Positions 12,340-24,780 are shown, counted from the stretch's first letter. The stretch: DNA of 64,000 nt from Symbiodinium natans (GCA_905221605.1 CAJNDS010000502.1:266501-330500); one strand, 5' to 3'. Made by a program: numbers and translations. Notes: generated from the letters alone by a model not told the origin.

Positions 12340-12424
12340 GCTGCTTCGCCCCCCTCTCGTCGCCCAAGGATGCAGACTTGGCTGAGGGCTTGAACGCCAG
12401 CACTTTGCAGAAGGCATGTCGCCC
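12340..12424 (+). CDS. Possible exon
   Basis: One + frame reads CCFAPLSSPKDADLAEGLNA and on through STLQKACR, with an NAS sequon and three Cys. No clean acceptor and no class. Confidence 0.25.
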
Positions 12425-13792
12425 CAAGCCCTAAACAAGGCTTTAGGAAGTTTAGTAGAGGGTTGACTTTAGGGAGGGGGGGGGGAGGTTGTGTCCAATC
12501 GGGGTAGGTAGTCAAGTGATCCCAAGCCCTAATCAAGGCATGAAGCTTAACAGGTTTGAGATTTCGAGGTCTAGGGTTTACGATCTAGGGTTTAGGCTTT
12601 AGGGATCAGGGCTCAAGGTTTGGGGGCTGGGGTTCAGGGCCAGTAGAACTTTAGGGTTCCCTGTTTCGCCTTGAGAACTGCGGTCGCTTCGTTTTTTGCG
12701 CGGGGAGGGTTGGGTTCTATGCACCTGAGTTATGATGCCGCAACCCCAAACCCTAGCCCTAAACCCGTGGTCCGCCAACTTCATGGATTTGGATATACTG
12801 GGTCGTGCTTTCGGATGTGTTCCCTCCTACTGACCCTACTCTTGAACAGGCCACAAGAATTTGGGTGGCTCGTGGGCTCCTGTCAAAGAAGACAGCAAGC
12901 AGCCAGCATGCCGAAGAAGTAGTCACATGAAATCGGCATATGGTACCAGGCTCCTCCTGACTCAGAAATCCTGATCTTCAGAGCCTGCCGAAAGCATCGA
13001 AATCTAAAGCTTTAAACAAGCAGCCCCCAAACAAATCCGGCCAGGTTGCCCCTTAAGAGGCAGACCGTCAAAACAAAGGCTGCAATGAATGAAGTCAGGG
13101 ACCAAGGTAGAAGCACTACAGCACGATCCGTGCCACCCAGAAGGGTGCCCATCTGAAAGGCCCAGAGAGACCCGGAAGAGGTTTAGAAGAGACATAAAAA
13201 AAGAGGCCCCAAGGTTTAGGGTTTTGGGTTTAGGGCTTGGGGTTTAGGGTGTCACCCTCCCCCAACGTTCACGATTGCCACCCGTGACCAGCAAAGCTTT
13301 TGTTCAGACGGCGCCAGAACATATCTGGCGGGCGGGGGTGGGGGGGGGGGTGGGGGGAGGTTATCAACACACCCCCAACACCCGACAAACCCTGAAACGT
13401 AACACCCGTAAGCCTAAGCAACTAGTGGGGGAAGGGAGGGGTAGGATTCACTGGGTTCACCCTCCCCAGGCGCGCAGCCATCAGGCGGGGGGGGGGGTTG
13501 CGGGCGAGGGGGTGGGGGTTAGGGTTTACAGGTTTGGGGGGTTTGTGGAGGGGGTTGAGGGGTTTGAGGCGTAGGAGTGTAAGGTTGTGGGGATTGAGGG
13601 TGCCGAAACTACGAAGAGTGGGGTGTGGGTTTAGGGGGTGGGCTGTTTAACCTTTTGGCTTTGGAAGTATCGCAATTCCTGGAACCCCTAAAGCCCTCTA
13701 AATCCCCCTCAGTGTCGACATGTAAAGCAGGTCCGAAAAGCCCCTAAACCCTGAACCCTTGCAAAAGACAGCACCTGGGTCTAGGTCCTCAG

Positions 13793-13857
13793 GGCAGCGT
13801 GCCCGATGCTTGCGGCCAAGAGCCTCCCGGATCGCAGTACGTTATCGAGGACACCCA
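13793..13857 (+). CDS. Putative exon
   Basis: Acceptor tcctcAG, donor CA|GTAGTA. Reads GSVPDACGQEPPGSQYVIED. C-strand repeats before and G-strand repeats after. A TAG follows at once if the donor is not used. Confidence 0.42.
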
Positions 13858-14235
13858 GTAGTACCCTCAGGGTTTGGGGGTTTAGGGTTTAGGGTGTAGG
13901 ACGTCGAGGAAGTGGTGGACGCCGAAGTCGAAGGCGTCCGTGTCGGGTTTGGTAGGGTTTTCCCCAAACACCTGCCTCGAAGGGTGGGCCTGACCCCCTC
14001 ATTCACGCCCACGCTTCAGGTCAGGTTTAGGGGGCATGCGGGGCTCCTTAGAATGTTTTCTTTGGGTCTTACAGGAAATGCGGCCTAAATACGGGTTTTG
14101 GGGGTCCTCTGAACTACTTCGGGTTCTTCGGGTAGTTGGGGGTTTAGTGTTTAGGGTTCAGGGTTTGGGGTGTAGGGCTTAGGTTTCAGGTTTTAGGGAA
14201 CTTGAGGTGTCCAACGCACTTCGGATGGTTGGGGG

Positions 14236-14281
14236 GGGTGTTCAGGGTGTTCAGGGTGTTCAGGGTGTTCAGGGTGTTCAA
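14236..14281. repeat. Tandem GTGTTCAGG 9-mer
   Basis: Five copies. Confidence 0.9.
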
Positions 14282-14402
14282 GGGTGTGGATTTTCGGGGG
14301 TAAGGCGTTTCCTAAACCCTAAACCCTACACCCCCAAACCTTTAAACCCTAAACCCTAAACCCTAAACGCTAAACCCTATAACCCCGAACAATCTCCCCG
14401 AG

Positions 14403-14471
14403 GCTGCTTTGCGCAGAGCGCGAGCTGCACGGACTTCGCCGCGACGCTGTCGGCCTCCCCGCTGCGCTTGG
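14403..14471 (+). CDS. Putative exon, Cys-rich
   Basis: After ccccgAG; reads GCFAQSASCTDFAATLSASP. It is flanked by CCCTAAA upstream and TTTAGGG downstream. Confidence 0.5.
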
Positions 14472-14643
14472 GGGATTGAGGGCCCGAGCTTGCGATTTAG
14501 GGAGGGTTCAGGGTTTAGGGTTTAGGGTTTGTTTTAGGGGGGTTTTGTGGGGCTTTGGGGGGGTTTTTGTTTGGGGGGGCTTCGGTTTCAGGATTTTCTT
14601 GGCTCGGAAGTCTGATAATTTCATTGATTTTTAGGGTTTAAGG

Positions 14644-14745
14644 AACCCTAAACCCTAAACCCTAAACCCTAAACCCTAAACCCTAAACCCTAAACCCTAA
14701 ACCCTAAACCCTAAACCCTAAACCCTAAACCCTAAACCCTGAACC
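14644..14745. repeat. CCCTAAA telomere-like array
   Basis: About 14 perfect units, next to the hairpin element at 14764. Confidence 0.95.
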
Positions 14746-14763
14746 CACCGAACCTTGGATGCT

Positions 14764-14827
14764 CCCCCTTATACTAACAGTCCTTAATGGGGATTCCAGT
14801 GCCTATTAGGGGCTGTTAGTATAAGGC
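14764..14827. mobile_element. Hairpin MITE-like element
   Basis: CCTTATACTAACAG at the left and CTGTTAGTATAAGG at the right form a perfect 14-bp inverted repeat around about 35 bp. A relative lies at 32763-32845. Confidence 0.7.
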
Positions 14828-15557
14828 GTGAACATCTCAAGATATCAGCCCGAAGCCCTACGCTGGCAAGCCTTCAAGGGTTTACGAAAAAAGAGTTTTC
14901 CGAATTTGGGGCTTGTTGGGGTCCCGATCAAAAAGGGAATCCTACTACTTGGGGTCTATATTGGGGTTCCCCATTTCGTAAAGCCCCCGTGCAAGTATTT
15001 CGCAGAATGTAAAGAGCTACCGGGATCACTGTTGGGACTCATGGGGCTTGATTGATGCGGGGATGAGGGCTCGTCGTGGCATGTTGCAATGCATGCGGGG
15101 TACGAAGGGGGACGCAAATCTTTGGAAAGAACCGCCGTATTGCCTCAAGGTAAGGATAAGTTCCATCCCAAAAAACCTACACCCCATTAACCCTACACCC
15201 TATGTATGTGTGTATGGGGTTTAGGTCCAAAGTTTCATGGCCTCCAGCAGCTCTCGGATATCTGTTAGATAATCGCATAGCCCTAAACCTCTCAGAAGCA
15301 GGTCCAATGCGCAAGGAAGGAAGCAGCCTTCGGTTGACCCTTCGAGATATTTGGAGGTTTCCGGAAAATGCCATTCTATTTGGGTACCCCTATGTGGCGA
15401 AATGCCCATATATGGCCTTTCTTCCACCTTTAAAGAATTGCGGGTCATAATTCAAGATTCGCCCCCGGGACAGGGACACCCAAAAACGAGGGCCCGCCAA
15501 CTGTTCGAAACTCCCACCTACCCCCCCCCTGAAGCCCAAAAAGCCTAAACTCCTCAG

Positions 15558-15640
15558 TTGGCTGGCACCTACTTCTCAGACCTCGAAGACCCGGATGTGT
15601 CGACTTGCGCCGCAGCAGGACGCTGGCAAGGGCCCACCAG
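15558..15640 (+). CDS. Putative exon, class B-like
   Basis: After ctcctcAG; reads LAGTYFSDLEDPDVSTCAAA and on through GRWQGPT. The layout (aromatic/acidic stretch, then STC) fits class B. Confidence 0.48.
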
Positions 15641-15930
15641 GAAACCATCAACAGGATTGAGTTGGGATTTCGGGTGTAGGGGTTGAAGGTTTGGGGCTTG
15701 GAGTTCGGTCTTTAGGGGTCTCGGGTTTAGTGGGTTTCGGGGTCTCGGGGGTCTAGTGGGTTTAGGGCCTTAGTGACAAGACCCCTCCGAAGCCGGCAGC
15801 AAGCTCAAGGATTGGGAGCCTAAAAACCCTGACTCCAAGCCCGAAGCTCAAGCCCTCAATCCTACACCCCCAGCGCCACATGTCCCCACCCCAAATCCTG
15901 TTCAGGGCTTGGGGGGTTATAGGCCTTCCA

Positions 15931-16005
15931 GCGTTCGGTGCCCATTGATTGCCGCAGCGCCAGGATACCCGACAGCCGCGCGGCTGATGTGGCTGTCCCT
16001 GAAAC
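15931..16005 (+). CDS. Possible exon
   Basis: After cttccAG; reads RSVPIDCRSARIPDSRAADV. A single Cys and no clear class. Confidence 0.28.
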
Positions 16006-16770
16006 CATGCCCCCCCCCCCACATTTCATGTCAAGAAATGCCCGACATCGGGAGCCTTGCATCTTAGTAGTAGAGTAGGTAACCTTGAACCTTTTTGGGG
16101 TAGTAGATTCCCCTTGTAATCCCAAAGGTTAACCTTTAAAACCCCTAGGTACTGGACAACTAAGACATACCTTGAGCCCATGTAGGGGGCCTCCGTGGAT
16201 AGATTCTAAGCCGCCAGAAGAGCCTCGCAGCCTGATCGCGGCCCAAGCTTGAGGATGGTTTTGGCGTACTTTGTGTGATATGCGCAATTTTCCAATACAA
16301 GGCCCCCCCTTTTGTGCCACCGGAAGATAAAAATCCTGATAATGCGACCCCCCCACTTTGGAAAGCCCCCCCCCTCCTTTTTATAGTACGACCCCTTCAA
16401 ATCAGGTCAACCAAAAGCAGGCCATATTTTAGAGGCCTGGCCCCATTCACAGGTAGACGCCCTGTAAGCTATAAACCGCTCTGAACCACCGCAAGCCCGA
16501 AGCTCTGCACCCCAAATGCCCGAGAAGCCCCCCAAAGCCTTGGGCGAGTGGGTTGTAAACGGTCTCAGGTTCCGTCATAAGCAGGGCCAGTACCGACAGC
16601 CACCCTGGCTTTTGATCCGACATGTCTGGCTGCCCGTGAACCTTGAAGGAAAAAGTGCGCCATTAACGAACCTTGAACCTTACCTCCCATTCCCGCCTAA
16701 ACCCTAAGTCCCAAGTCCGAATCCCCAAGCGCCTCAACTAGAGTCTCGAGCGACAAGTCGAGTTCTTCAG

Positions 16771-16851
16771 CTCTGAGGACGGCAGCGCCTACACTCTCAC
16801 TTGCAACGCCTCGAACGCCACCAATGCTACCGGGACGACTTCGCAGCCCAG
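16771..16851 (+). CDS. Putative exon, class B
   Basis: Acceptor ttcttcAG, donor CCAG|GTTTAG formed by the telomeric array. Reads EDGSAYTLTCNASNATNATG, with three consecutive sequons. C-strand repeats before and G-strand repeats after. Confidence 0.58.
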
Positions 16852-17105
16852 GTTTAGGGGTTTAGGGGGGTTTAGGGTTTAGGGTTTAGGGTTTAGGGTT
16901 TAGGGTTTAGGGTTCAGGGGCTAGGGGGTCGAGGGGTTTGGCATTTAAATAGGGTTTATAGGGGCTTTAGAGGTCAGCAAGCTTGTGGGGAGGTTGGGGT
17001 ATTTTCCGAGGCGAGTGGAGCTGGCAACAGCTCGATGTCGTGTCGGGGCCTTGGAGGGGGTCTTGACACCCTCTGGCCCGAACTGCGTGGTCAACTCCAG
17101 TTCTG

Positions 17106-17232
17106 TCAAACCCTAAACCTAAACCCTAAACCCTCAGCCCTAAACCCTAAACCCTAAACCCTAAACCCTAAACCCTAACCCTAAACCCTAAACCCTAAGC
17201 CCTAAGCCCTAAACCCTAAACCCTAAACCCTG
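17106..17232. repeat. CCCTAAA telomere-like array
   Basis: About 17 units with CCCTAAG and CCCTCAG variants. Confidence 0.93.
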
Positions 17233-17243
17233 TTGACAACCAG

Positions 17244-17294
17244 GCCCGGGTCTCTACCAGGACTTCTGCGGCGGGGACCAGTGCCTGGGAGGCG
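17244..17294 (+). CDS. Putative exon, DFC...C segment
   Basis: After caaccAG; reads PGLYQDFCGGDQCLGG. Close in shape to WEDFCVDGASCLGS at 51580 and to QRFCESIFNSC at 48786. Class position is between C and D. Confidence 0.5.
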
Positions 17295-17352
17295 GAGGGG
17301 GGGGGGGGGCAGGGTGGCGGGTTAGGGTTTGGGGATGTTTGGGGTGTAGGGT

Positions 17353-17408
17353 TCTGCGGGTTCTTCGGGTTCTTCGGGTTCTTCGGGTTCTTCGGGTTCT
17401 TCGGGTTT
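17353..17408. repeat. Tandem GTTCTTCGG 9-mer
   Basis: About six copies; encodes a meaningless Arg-Val-Leu repeat in one frame. Confidence 0.9.
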
Positions 17409-18083
17409 TTCGGGTTTTCGGGCTTATAGGGCTTACAGGGCTTCGGGCGTCTTACCGCGCAGCGGCAACAATCTCATGGCACGCCGCGCCACCGCTCTCC
17501 AGGGTTAGGATCAGGAATCCAGCGCCCTCAAACCCCCCAAACCCCCAAACCCCCCCAAAATAACCCGAAAATCACTAAACACCTAAAACTTGCCTACAAG
17601 GGGGCCGATGAGGGAGCCTTACATAAGTCAGGTGATGGCCTCTGCCCAGCGGACGAGCCTCCCGTAACCGCAGTTGGTGGTGCGGGGTGGCGAGCTTGAG
17701 GGCTGAATGAACACCCTGAATCACCAGAGTTCATAATCAACTCAGGTTTTACAGGGTTTAGGGTTTGGGGTTTAGGGTTTAGGGTTTGGGGTTAGATTGG
17801 AACTGAGGTCGGACACATGGATGTGGGATCTCGGGGTTCGGGGTGTTGGGGCGGAAGGGCCTCCTTCTTCCGGTACACGCCCTCAACCCTACAAGCCCCA
17901 ACAAGGTTCAGCACAAAACGACTAACCCGCCACCCCCTACCCCCTTGAATCCTAGACCCTAAAAAGGGCTTTGGGTTTTAGGGCTTAGGGTTTCAAGACC
18001 CTAGAAAGGGTTTTTGGGGTTTAGGGCTTAGGGTTTAAGGAAAACACAAAGCGAAGCCACAAGGTCCCTCTGCTTCCATCGCA

Positions 18084-18133
18084 GCTACACGCCCTACGGC
18101 ACCTTTCTCGTCGCCGCCCGGCAATTTCCCTTC
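18084..18133 (+). CDS. Putative exon, TPY segment
   Basis: After ccatcgcAG; reads YTPYGTFLVAARQFPF and ends near CAG|GGCAAC. It has the class A TPY core but no Cys. Confidence 0.38.
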
Positions 18134-18472
18134 AGGGCAACTGAAGGCAACGGCCTTCGAACAGCATCAGATGTAGCGACCAAATCTTGCCTGCACGAAA
18201 CCCTAAAGCCTCAAAATCCTCAAAACATCGCAGCACCACGAAGACTCCTAGCACCTCCCCCCACCCCCCCCAAGTCCTGGCCCTGCAACCCTAACTCCCT
18301 GACATGCCGAAACCCCCCAATCTTCGGTCCTGAATCCTCCTCAAGCCCCAAAACCCCTCTCCCCCCCTAACAAAACAAAAAGCAAGCCTAAAGCAAGGAA
18401 GCACGAGCATGCCCCCTAAACCTGCCAAACATTTTCCCCCAGAAGCCCCTAAGACCCTAACTTCTGGCCGAG

Positions 18473-18546
18473 GGCGAAGACTACCACAGCTGTGCTCCTC
18501 CGGAGAGGGGCTGCGATTGCGCCGAACCCTGGGAGGCTGCTCCTAA
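18473..18546 (+). CDS. Putative exon, class C
   Basis: After ggccgAG; reads GEDYHSCAPPERGCDCAEPW and on through EAAPK before GGTTTAGGG. GCDC matches the GCPC core of class C. Confidence 0.52.
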
Positions 18547-18865
18547 GGGTTTAGGGTTTAGGGTCTAGGGTTCAGGGTTTAGGGTTGAGGGTTCAAGCTT
18601 GAAAGTACACGGGGATGTCGAGAGCTGCAAGAGTTCGAGGGTGTTTTTGCTGCTGTTTTGCAAGGGCTTCGAGCTTCTCGGGTGGTTCGTGTTGTGCATT
18701 TGAAAGTTTTGGGCGTCCCCAAAACCCTGAAATCCTAAGCCCCAAAACCCGAGTACCCAAAACTCTAAGGCCCTCAGCACCGGGTCTCTTCAAAGTCCAT
18801 AGATTCCACCCAAAATCCCAAAGCCTAAACGTGAACCCCGAACCCTAAGCCCTTGACGCCCTGAG

Positions 18866-18949
18866 GTGCAATGCTTCCTCTGGTACCCCTACTCCGAGCC
18901 TCTTCCGCCCAAAATCTGCGTGCCCGCGTCTTCGGGCTGCCAAGCTGAG
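18866..18949 (+). CDS. Putative exon, class A
   Basis: Acceptor ccctgAG, donor GAG|GTGCCA; 84 nt, 28 whole codons. Begins VQCFLWYPYSEPLPPKICVP and ends SSGCQAE. Class A core CF.WYPY. A second frame is also open, so the frame choice rests on similarity to QCFTYGYD at 29497. Confidence 0.52.
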
Positions 18950-19192
18950 GTGCCATTGGGTTTAGGGTTTAGGGTTTAGGGTTCAGGGTTTAGGGAAGGG
19001 CGGGAGGGGCCCAGCCGACTCGGCTTTTTCGTTACTTGGCCCTAAACATCTACACCCCTTGAGCCCAAGACACCAAAACCGCCAAAACCAATACACCTAC
19101 CTGAAAGCCCTAAAGCATGAAATTTTCAATGCTGAAGTCCACATGGGCCCAATTCCCTTCACCGCAAGCTCCTGGCCCTTTGGTTTCGGGTT

Positions 19193-19250
19193 TAGGGGTT
19201 CAGGGGTTCAGGGGTTCAGGGGTTCAGGGGTTCAGGGGTTCAGGGGTTGA
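19193..19250. repeat. Tandem GGGGTTCA 8-mer
   Basis: About seven copies. Confidence 0.9.
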
Positions 19251-19810
19251 GGAGTTAGGGGTTCGGGTTTTGGATTGGTTGAGGGTTTAGGAGGGGAGTT
19301 CTCAGGGTAGCGTACGTGCAAGTTTCGGGTACGCCCCAGACCCCAAACACTCGGCCCTAATCCCTGAACCCGAGACCCAACACTCTAAACCCTAAATTGG
19401 GGGCCACCGGACCTAAGCCCCCTTCCTCCCGAAGGGATACGTTTCCGTCGAGACGTGGGGCGACTTGGCGTCTACTTAGAAGGCAAGAGCTGAAGCATCA
19501 ACCCCAAAGCCCAAAGCCTAGAACCCCTAAACCCTCCGCCGTTATTGCCTGGCCGGCGTTCGGGGTACAGTGTGTGTGCACTTGCTATCTGTACGGCTTT
19601 GGGGAAGTTTAGGTTTAGGGTGTTGGCTTCAGAGACTTCTGAGACTGGGGGGCAGACTGGTTTGACGCACCTGAGAGGTTGAAGGGTAGGGGTTTCGGGT
19701 CTTTGGGTCTTTGGGGTTTCGGAGCTTGGGGATTTCGGGGTTTTGTCTTCGGAGTGATGGCCTACCCCAAACCCTGAACCTCTTGTTAAAGCAAACCAAC
19801 TGAAACACCA

Positions 19811-20080
19811 AAAAACCTAAACCCCCTCAACCGCCTAAACTGCCTAAACCCCCTAAACCCCCTACACCCCCTAAACCCCCTAAACCCCCTAAACCCCCTG
19901 AACCCCCTGAACCCCCTGAACCTCCTGAACCTCCTGAACCCCCTGACCCTAAACCCCCTAAACCCCCTAAACCCCCTAAACCCCCTAAACCCCCTAAACC
20001 CCCTAAACCCCCTAAACCCCCTAAACCCCCTAAACCCCCCTAAACCCCCCTAAACCCCCTAAACCCTAAGCCGCCTAAAA
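19811..20080. repeat. Minisatellite of CCCCCTAAA 9-mers
   Basis: About 27 units with CCCCCTGAA variants in the middle. Confidence 0.93.
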
Positions 20081-20279
20081 GCCTCTACGTCCCAAGCCAA
20101 CGAGGCTCCAGCACCTACCAGCCAGGAGGTGGGAGCGAATTTGCTTCAGGGGGCCAAGAGCTTGAGGGAATTTAAGGGCTTTGGTTCAGGGCTCAAACCA
20201 GGTCGCATCCGGCCGGAAAGCTCAGCGCTTAGGGTTAAGGGCAACCCCTAATTCCCTAGTTCTCAAAGCCCCGGCCCAG

Positions 20280-20334
20280 GCGGCTACGGCGGCGTCGTGG
20301 TGACCTGCCCGGAGCTGTCCCCCGGAGTGCGAAG
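20280..20334 (+). CDS. Putative exon, class D
   Basis: Acceptor ggcccAG|G, donor AAG|GTAAAG, the best splice consensus in the window. Reads GYGGVVVTCPELSPGVR and leaves 2 nt; the next exon at 20950 starts with 1 nt, restoring an Arg codon. Confidence 0.6.
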
Positions 20335-20949
20335 GTAAAGAGTTTAGGGTAGCCTTGAGCCCGGGAGCACCCTGATCCCCAGACCCCCAAATCCTAAGCC
20401 GCCAGTCTTCAGTGCCCTTTGATTCAGAGGGTTATTATTTGCTTTTGGTAGCGGGTGTTTGGGGGTTCGGGTCGGAGGAGGGGTTGAGTGCTGTCATTGG
20501 TGATTGTAGGCATATCCTGAGAACAATCGGTAAGTGCATGTATACACATGTGTGATGTCCTTTTGGGGATGCTAGAAACAAGACGCCTACCTAAGACTAT
20601 CTACCCTAAGCGCCAAGCACCTAACAGAAGCCTGTCCCCCTCGAACATCCCAAGAAAACCTGAGCACCAAACCCGAAACCTCCCTGAAACACCTCCCAAT
20701 CTGCTTCCCAAACCACACAAAACAACACCCTTGAGCACTATACTTCGAGCACCCAGCCAGGAACCCTGAGTTAGAGAACCGACCGCGCGTCTTGAAAAGG
20801 GCACCCTAACCCAAAACTCAGCCTGGAACCTACCCTACCCCTAAACCCTAAACCCACCCACAAACCAGCGCTCAGTTTCTTTTTTTTTTCGGGGTGGCAT
20901 TCCATTCCCTTTCGCGTCCGGTATTGTTTGTTTCGTGCCACCCGCCGAG

Positions 20950-20998
20950 GTACTGCTACCCGACACCGTACACGGACAACGGCTCGGGGGCTCAACAA
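20950..20998 (+). CDS. Putative exon, class A
   Basis: After gccgAG; reads YCYPTPYTDNGSGAQQ up to GTTTAGGG. Resembles GYPVSYTVDGRLA at 59009 and CWLTPYGADGS at 35181. An NGS sequon is present. Confidence 0.57.
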
Positions 20999-21489
20999 GT
21001 TTAGGGTTCAGGGTTTAGGGCTTAGGGTTTAGGGTTTAGGGTTCAGGGTTCAGGGTTTCGGGTGGGACTGGCGTTGCTTGGAGGAGGCTGTTCGCCCAAA
21101 ACTTATACCTGAACCTTACGTTTCCGCAACCGTGAGGCCTATGTGAATTTACAAGAGGGAGCCAAAAAGGCAGATGCAGTCACTGGGGCTTGTATGCAGG
21201 GAGATCAGGTAGCCATTTTCCTAGATTCCCTAATACCCTAAACCCTAAACCCTAAACACTAAACCCTAAACCCTAAAGCCTAAACCCTAAACCCTAATCT
21301 TTGCGAGAATCGCCTGCCTTGTGGCAAACAGAGGGGTCTTTTGGGCGAGGGGGGGGCCTTTTCACAACCCAAGCCCTCAACCCTGAATCCTCAACCCTGA
21401 AGCCCCAAACCCTAAACCCGAATCCCTAAGTCCTGAACACATAGCTTGAGATTGAAGCCCGAAGCCTTTGCGCCTGCTTGCCGGCCGAG

Positions 21490-21549
21490 GCACGATCGAT
21501 TGGAACAACTACAACTGGAACAACGCAACTTGTTCCACCTGGGACGCAG
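21490..21549 (+). CDS. Putative exon, class B
   Basis: After ggccgAG; reads TIDWNNYNWNNATCSTWDA and ends GCAG|GCTTGC (GC donor) with 1 nt left. It joins in phase to the class C exon at 22377, giving Gly-Cys-Pro-Cys. DWN matches QDWNAP at 61376. Confidence 0.57.
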
Positions 21550-22376
21550 GCTTGCAAGGGAGATAGGGGGGTGGTTTTGTTGGGGTTTTGGTGGGGTTTG
21601 CGTAGCGTTTGTGCGACTTCGGGCTTCAGAGTTTTCGTGTTTGTGTTGCGGTTCTTGCGGTTATTGGGTTATGGATCTCTGCGTGTGTGCGTGTGCGTGT
21701 GCGCGTGTGTCCCAGCGGGTCTCAGTGAGTCTCTGCATGCTTCCGTGTGTCTCCCTGTGTGTTTGTCTCCGTGTGCGTCTCCGTCTGTGCTTCCGTCCGC
21801 GTGTTCCGGAATGGGCACCTGGAAAGTAGAAGATCCGACTTCTCAAGTGGCCCTTCTTTTGGGTTGTCAAAGGTATAGTTGCATTGTATTTTAATTTTAG
21901 ATTTCAACCCATTTTTTGGGTGGGGGGTGGGGGGGTGGGGGAAGGGGGTTGTTTCGAGACCCTAGGTCCCTCTTGGATGTACAGTTCATAAGAGGATCTC
22001 CTCCAAGAAGGGCAAACCAAGATTGTTGCTGCATCTTGAAATCCCCGGATGATGATTCTTTGAAGCCCAAGAACCTTTGCAAGGCCTAAACCATTGAAAA
22101 GGCATCTTTGGTTTCGGGCTTTTATAGGCTTCATAGGTTTTTAGGTTTCTATATAGGGGGTTTGGGGCTTTGGGCTTTGGGCTTCGATGAGGGGGGGTTT
22201 AGGGCGGCACCTTGGCCCAGAAGCTCAAGCCCCGAAACCCAATTCTTGAGCCCTGAGCCCTACATTGTTAGGGTTGCAGGGCTCCCCTCCCCCCTGTGGT
22301 CTAGTCTCTGTATCTTCCCTTATTGGGTTTCAGCGGGTCCTACGCAGGAACAAAGCCCTAAACCCCACAAAGAGAG

Positions 22377-22428
22377 GCTGCCCCTGCAACGACCAGTGGG
22401 AGGTCCAGTGCGACAGCCCTGCCCTCGG
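22377..22428 (+). CDS. Putative exon, class C
   Basis: After agagAG; reads CPCNDQWEVQCDSPAL. Near twin of CPCNPTWEQPCTSF at 47926, about 25 kb away, and both follow a class B exon. Confidence 0.6.
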
Positions 22429-22489
22429 GAGTTCAGGAATTCGTCGAATCTAAGATTCAGGGTCCATTTACCCCCTCAAGCCTAAAACC

Positions 22490-22690
22490 CTAAAATTCTG
22501 AACCCCAAAACCCTAGAACCCTAGAACCCTAGAACCCCTAGAACCCTAGAACCCTAGAACCCTAGAACCCTAGAACCCTAGAACCCTAGAACCCTAGAAC
22601 CCTAGAACCCTAGAACCCTAGAGCCCTAGAACCCTAGAGCCCTAGAACCCTAGAACCCTAGAACCCTAAAACCCAAAACCCTAAACTTTC
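22490..22690. repeat. Minisatellite of ACCCTAGA 8-mers
   Basis: About 22 copies, a telomeric variant with one extra base. Confidence 0.93.
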
Positions 22691-23044
22691 CATTCGCTGC
22701 CAGCCCACACACACAACCGCCTCTGAAAGAACCATTCTAACGAGAACCTTCTTGAAGCCCAACCTGCGACAACCTCAAGTCCAGACCTCACGAGGCAACA
22801 CTATATCGGGGGTCGGAAGAATTACGAATAGGATTCCCTCATGGTCCCTATATATAAATGTACCATAATAACCCCCAAAACCCTATTCGACTTATTCAGG
22901 CCCCTGTTTAGGGTTCAGGGTTTAGGGTTTAGGGTTTAGGGTTTAGGGATTTGAGTGTTCAAGGTTTACGGGTTTGGGATTCTGAGTGACCTCCGGTGCC
23001 TTTTCCTGACTTTTCTCCTTGCAGCAGGAGCTGCCAAAGTGACG

Positions 23045-23205
23045 AAAACCCTAAACCCTAAACCCTAAACCCTAAACCCTGAACCCTGAACCCTGAACCC
23101 TGAACCCTGAACCCTGAACCCTGAACCCTGAACCCTGAACCCTGAACCCTGAACCCTAAACCCTAAACCCTGAACCCTGAACCCTGAACCCTAAACCCTA
23201 ACTCC
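23045..23205. repeat. CCCTGAA/CCCTAAA array
   Basis: Alternating blocks of CCCTAAA and about 14 CCCTGAA units, showing spread of a variant unit by local homogenisation. Confidence 0.93.
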
Positions 23206-24724
23206 TTTATAGACTACTTGGAGGTTACAGGTTTAGGGTTGCTTAATTGGGTTCAAGGGAGCTCTGCCTCCAGCTGCTAGCTGGAGATTTTCAATGGTGG
23301 TGGCACTGTGTCGCCCTGACTCCGACACCCGCATCCCCTAACTCTGACAAAATATCACCAATAGTGAACGCATGATTGTTTTGCTGTTAATCCCATTCTT
23401 CGTCTTGTTCTACTGAGTAGCATTCTTCCTGCTCTTTTTTTGGGAATTCTTGGTATTCTGGTTGCTAATACCGATAGTAGGCATGTTTGCTAGTGAGCTC
23501 CAAGGCCCCTTTTGACTTCGTCAACCCAATGTTTGGGGATCGGTTTGGGGGCGGGGCGATGGGTGGCAACCACTAAAGTACAACCTCTGTAAGCCCCTAA
23601 GCCCTGAACCCTAAACCCCTAAGCCCCCAAACCCAAAAACCCAGAGCCCTAAGCCAGTCCTGGAATTGGGAGGTTGGGGCTCCAAGTACTGCACGCCGAA
23701 GACCGTTGGTTGCGACTTGGCTTGGAGATCCAAGTCGTTGCGCGCAAGCTTCATGGTTCAGGGTTTCGGATTTTGGGGTACAGTGTGGTTTAGGGTTCAA
23801 GTTTTTTTGTTGGTTTAGGGTTTTTGGGTTTAGGTGTTTTTGGGTCTAGGATTTAGGGGTATGTGTGGTTTAGGGTTTAGGGTTTAGGGTTGTAGGGTGT
23901 GTGTTTGGGTGGGGTTGTGGGGTTTTAGGAGCTCTTGCTGACTCTTGCTTCGGGTTTCAGGCTTTGGGGTTTAGGGTTTAGGGTTTAGGGTTTAGGGTTT
24001 AGATGATATGGTGGGAGGGGGGGGGGGGTCTAAGGGCTTATAGGGTTTTTACTGTTTCGGGTTTGGGTGGTTTGGGTACAGAACATCTCTTGGATGAGGT
24101 AAGGACTCCCGGGTTTGATTTTAGCAGTTCCTCAACCCCAAACCCTACCCCAATCCCGGGTTTAAGAAGCTTGTATTGAGGCATCTTTTTCAGAGGGGAT
24201 TGAGAGTTCAGGGTTTAGGGTTGTTATTGTTGGTACAGGGTTTGGTGTTTAAGGTTTAGGGGTGTTTTGGCGAGTTAGCTTTGGATTGTTTGTACGGTTT
24301 AGCTACTCCGATTGCAAACTTACTTGTTGTGGCAGAGGTATTTTCCTGTAAGAGGAGAACAGCCTAGGTTCAGGTGTTTGGGGTTCTTGGTTGGGCTGCA
24401 GGGCGATCGAGACCTGAAACTCTGGACCTGTAACCGTACCCCTTACTCGTCCACCTGTCTGAGAGGCCCCGAGAGAGCAAGATGAGCGGAGAATCCTCCC
24501 TAACCTCGGCAACCCCAACACAAGGACCGCCGCCGCCGAAACCCCGCAAAAGCGCCAGTGCGCCCAAAGAGAAGCAGCCTCCAGCAAGCCAGCCACCGAA
24601 ACGCCTCAAAGGAGTTTTGGGCTCCGGCGCCTTCCCCCCAAAACTCCGACCTTAAGGTGACATACCTCCCTCTCCCCCCCGATTTCGGGTTCGGCTGAGG
24701 GTGAGCAAAAGACCTAAGCTCAAG

Positions 24725-24780
24725 GCTACGATCCCTTCGACGTCGACTGCGGGGCTGGGCAGCAGAAGTGCCAGGAGAGC
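24725..24780 (+). CDS. Putative exon, two-Cys segment
   Basis: After gctcaAG; reads YDPFDVDCGAGQQKCQES. Spacing of acidic residues and Cys resembles YQDFCGGDQC at 17244. Confidence 0.47.

Noticed and set aside
21661-21907. Cys/Val-rich + and His/Arg-rich - ORFs
   Set aside because: They translate a GTGTGC-type low-complexity tract.
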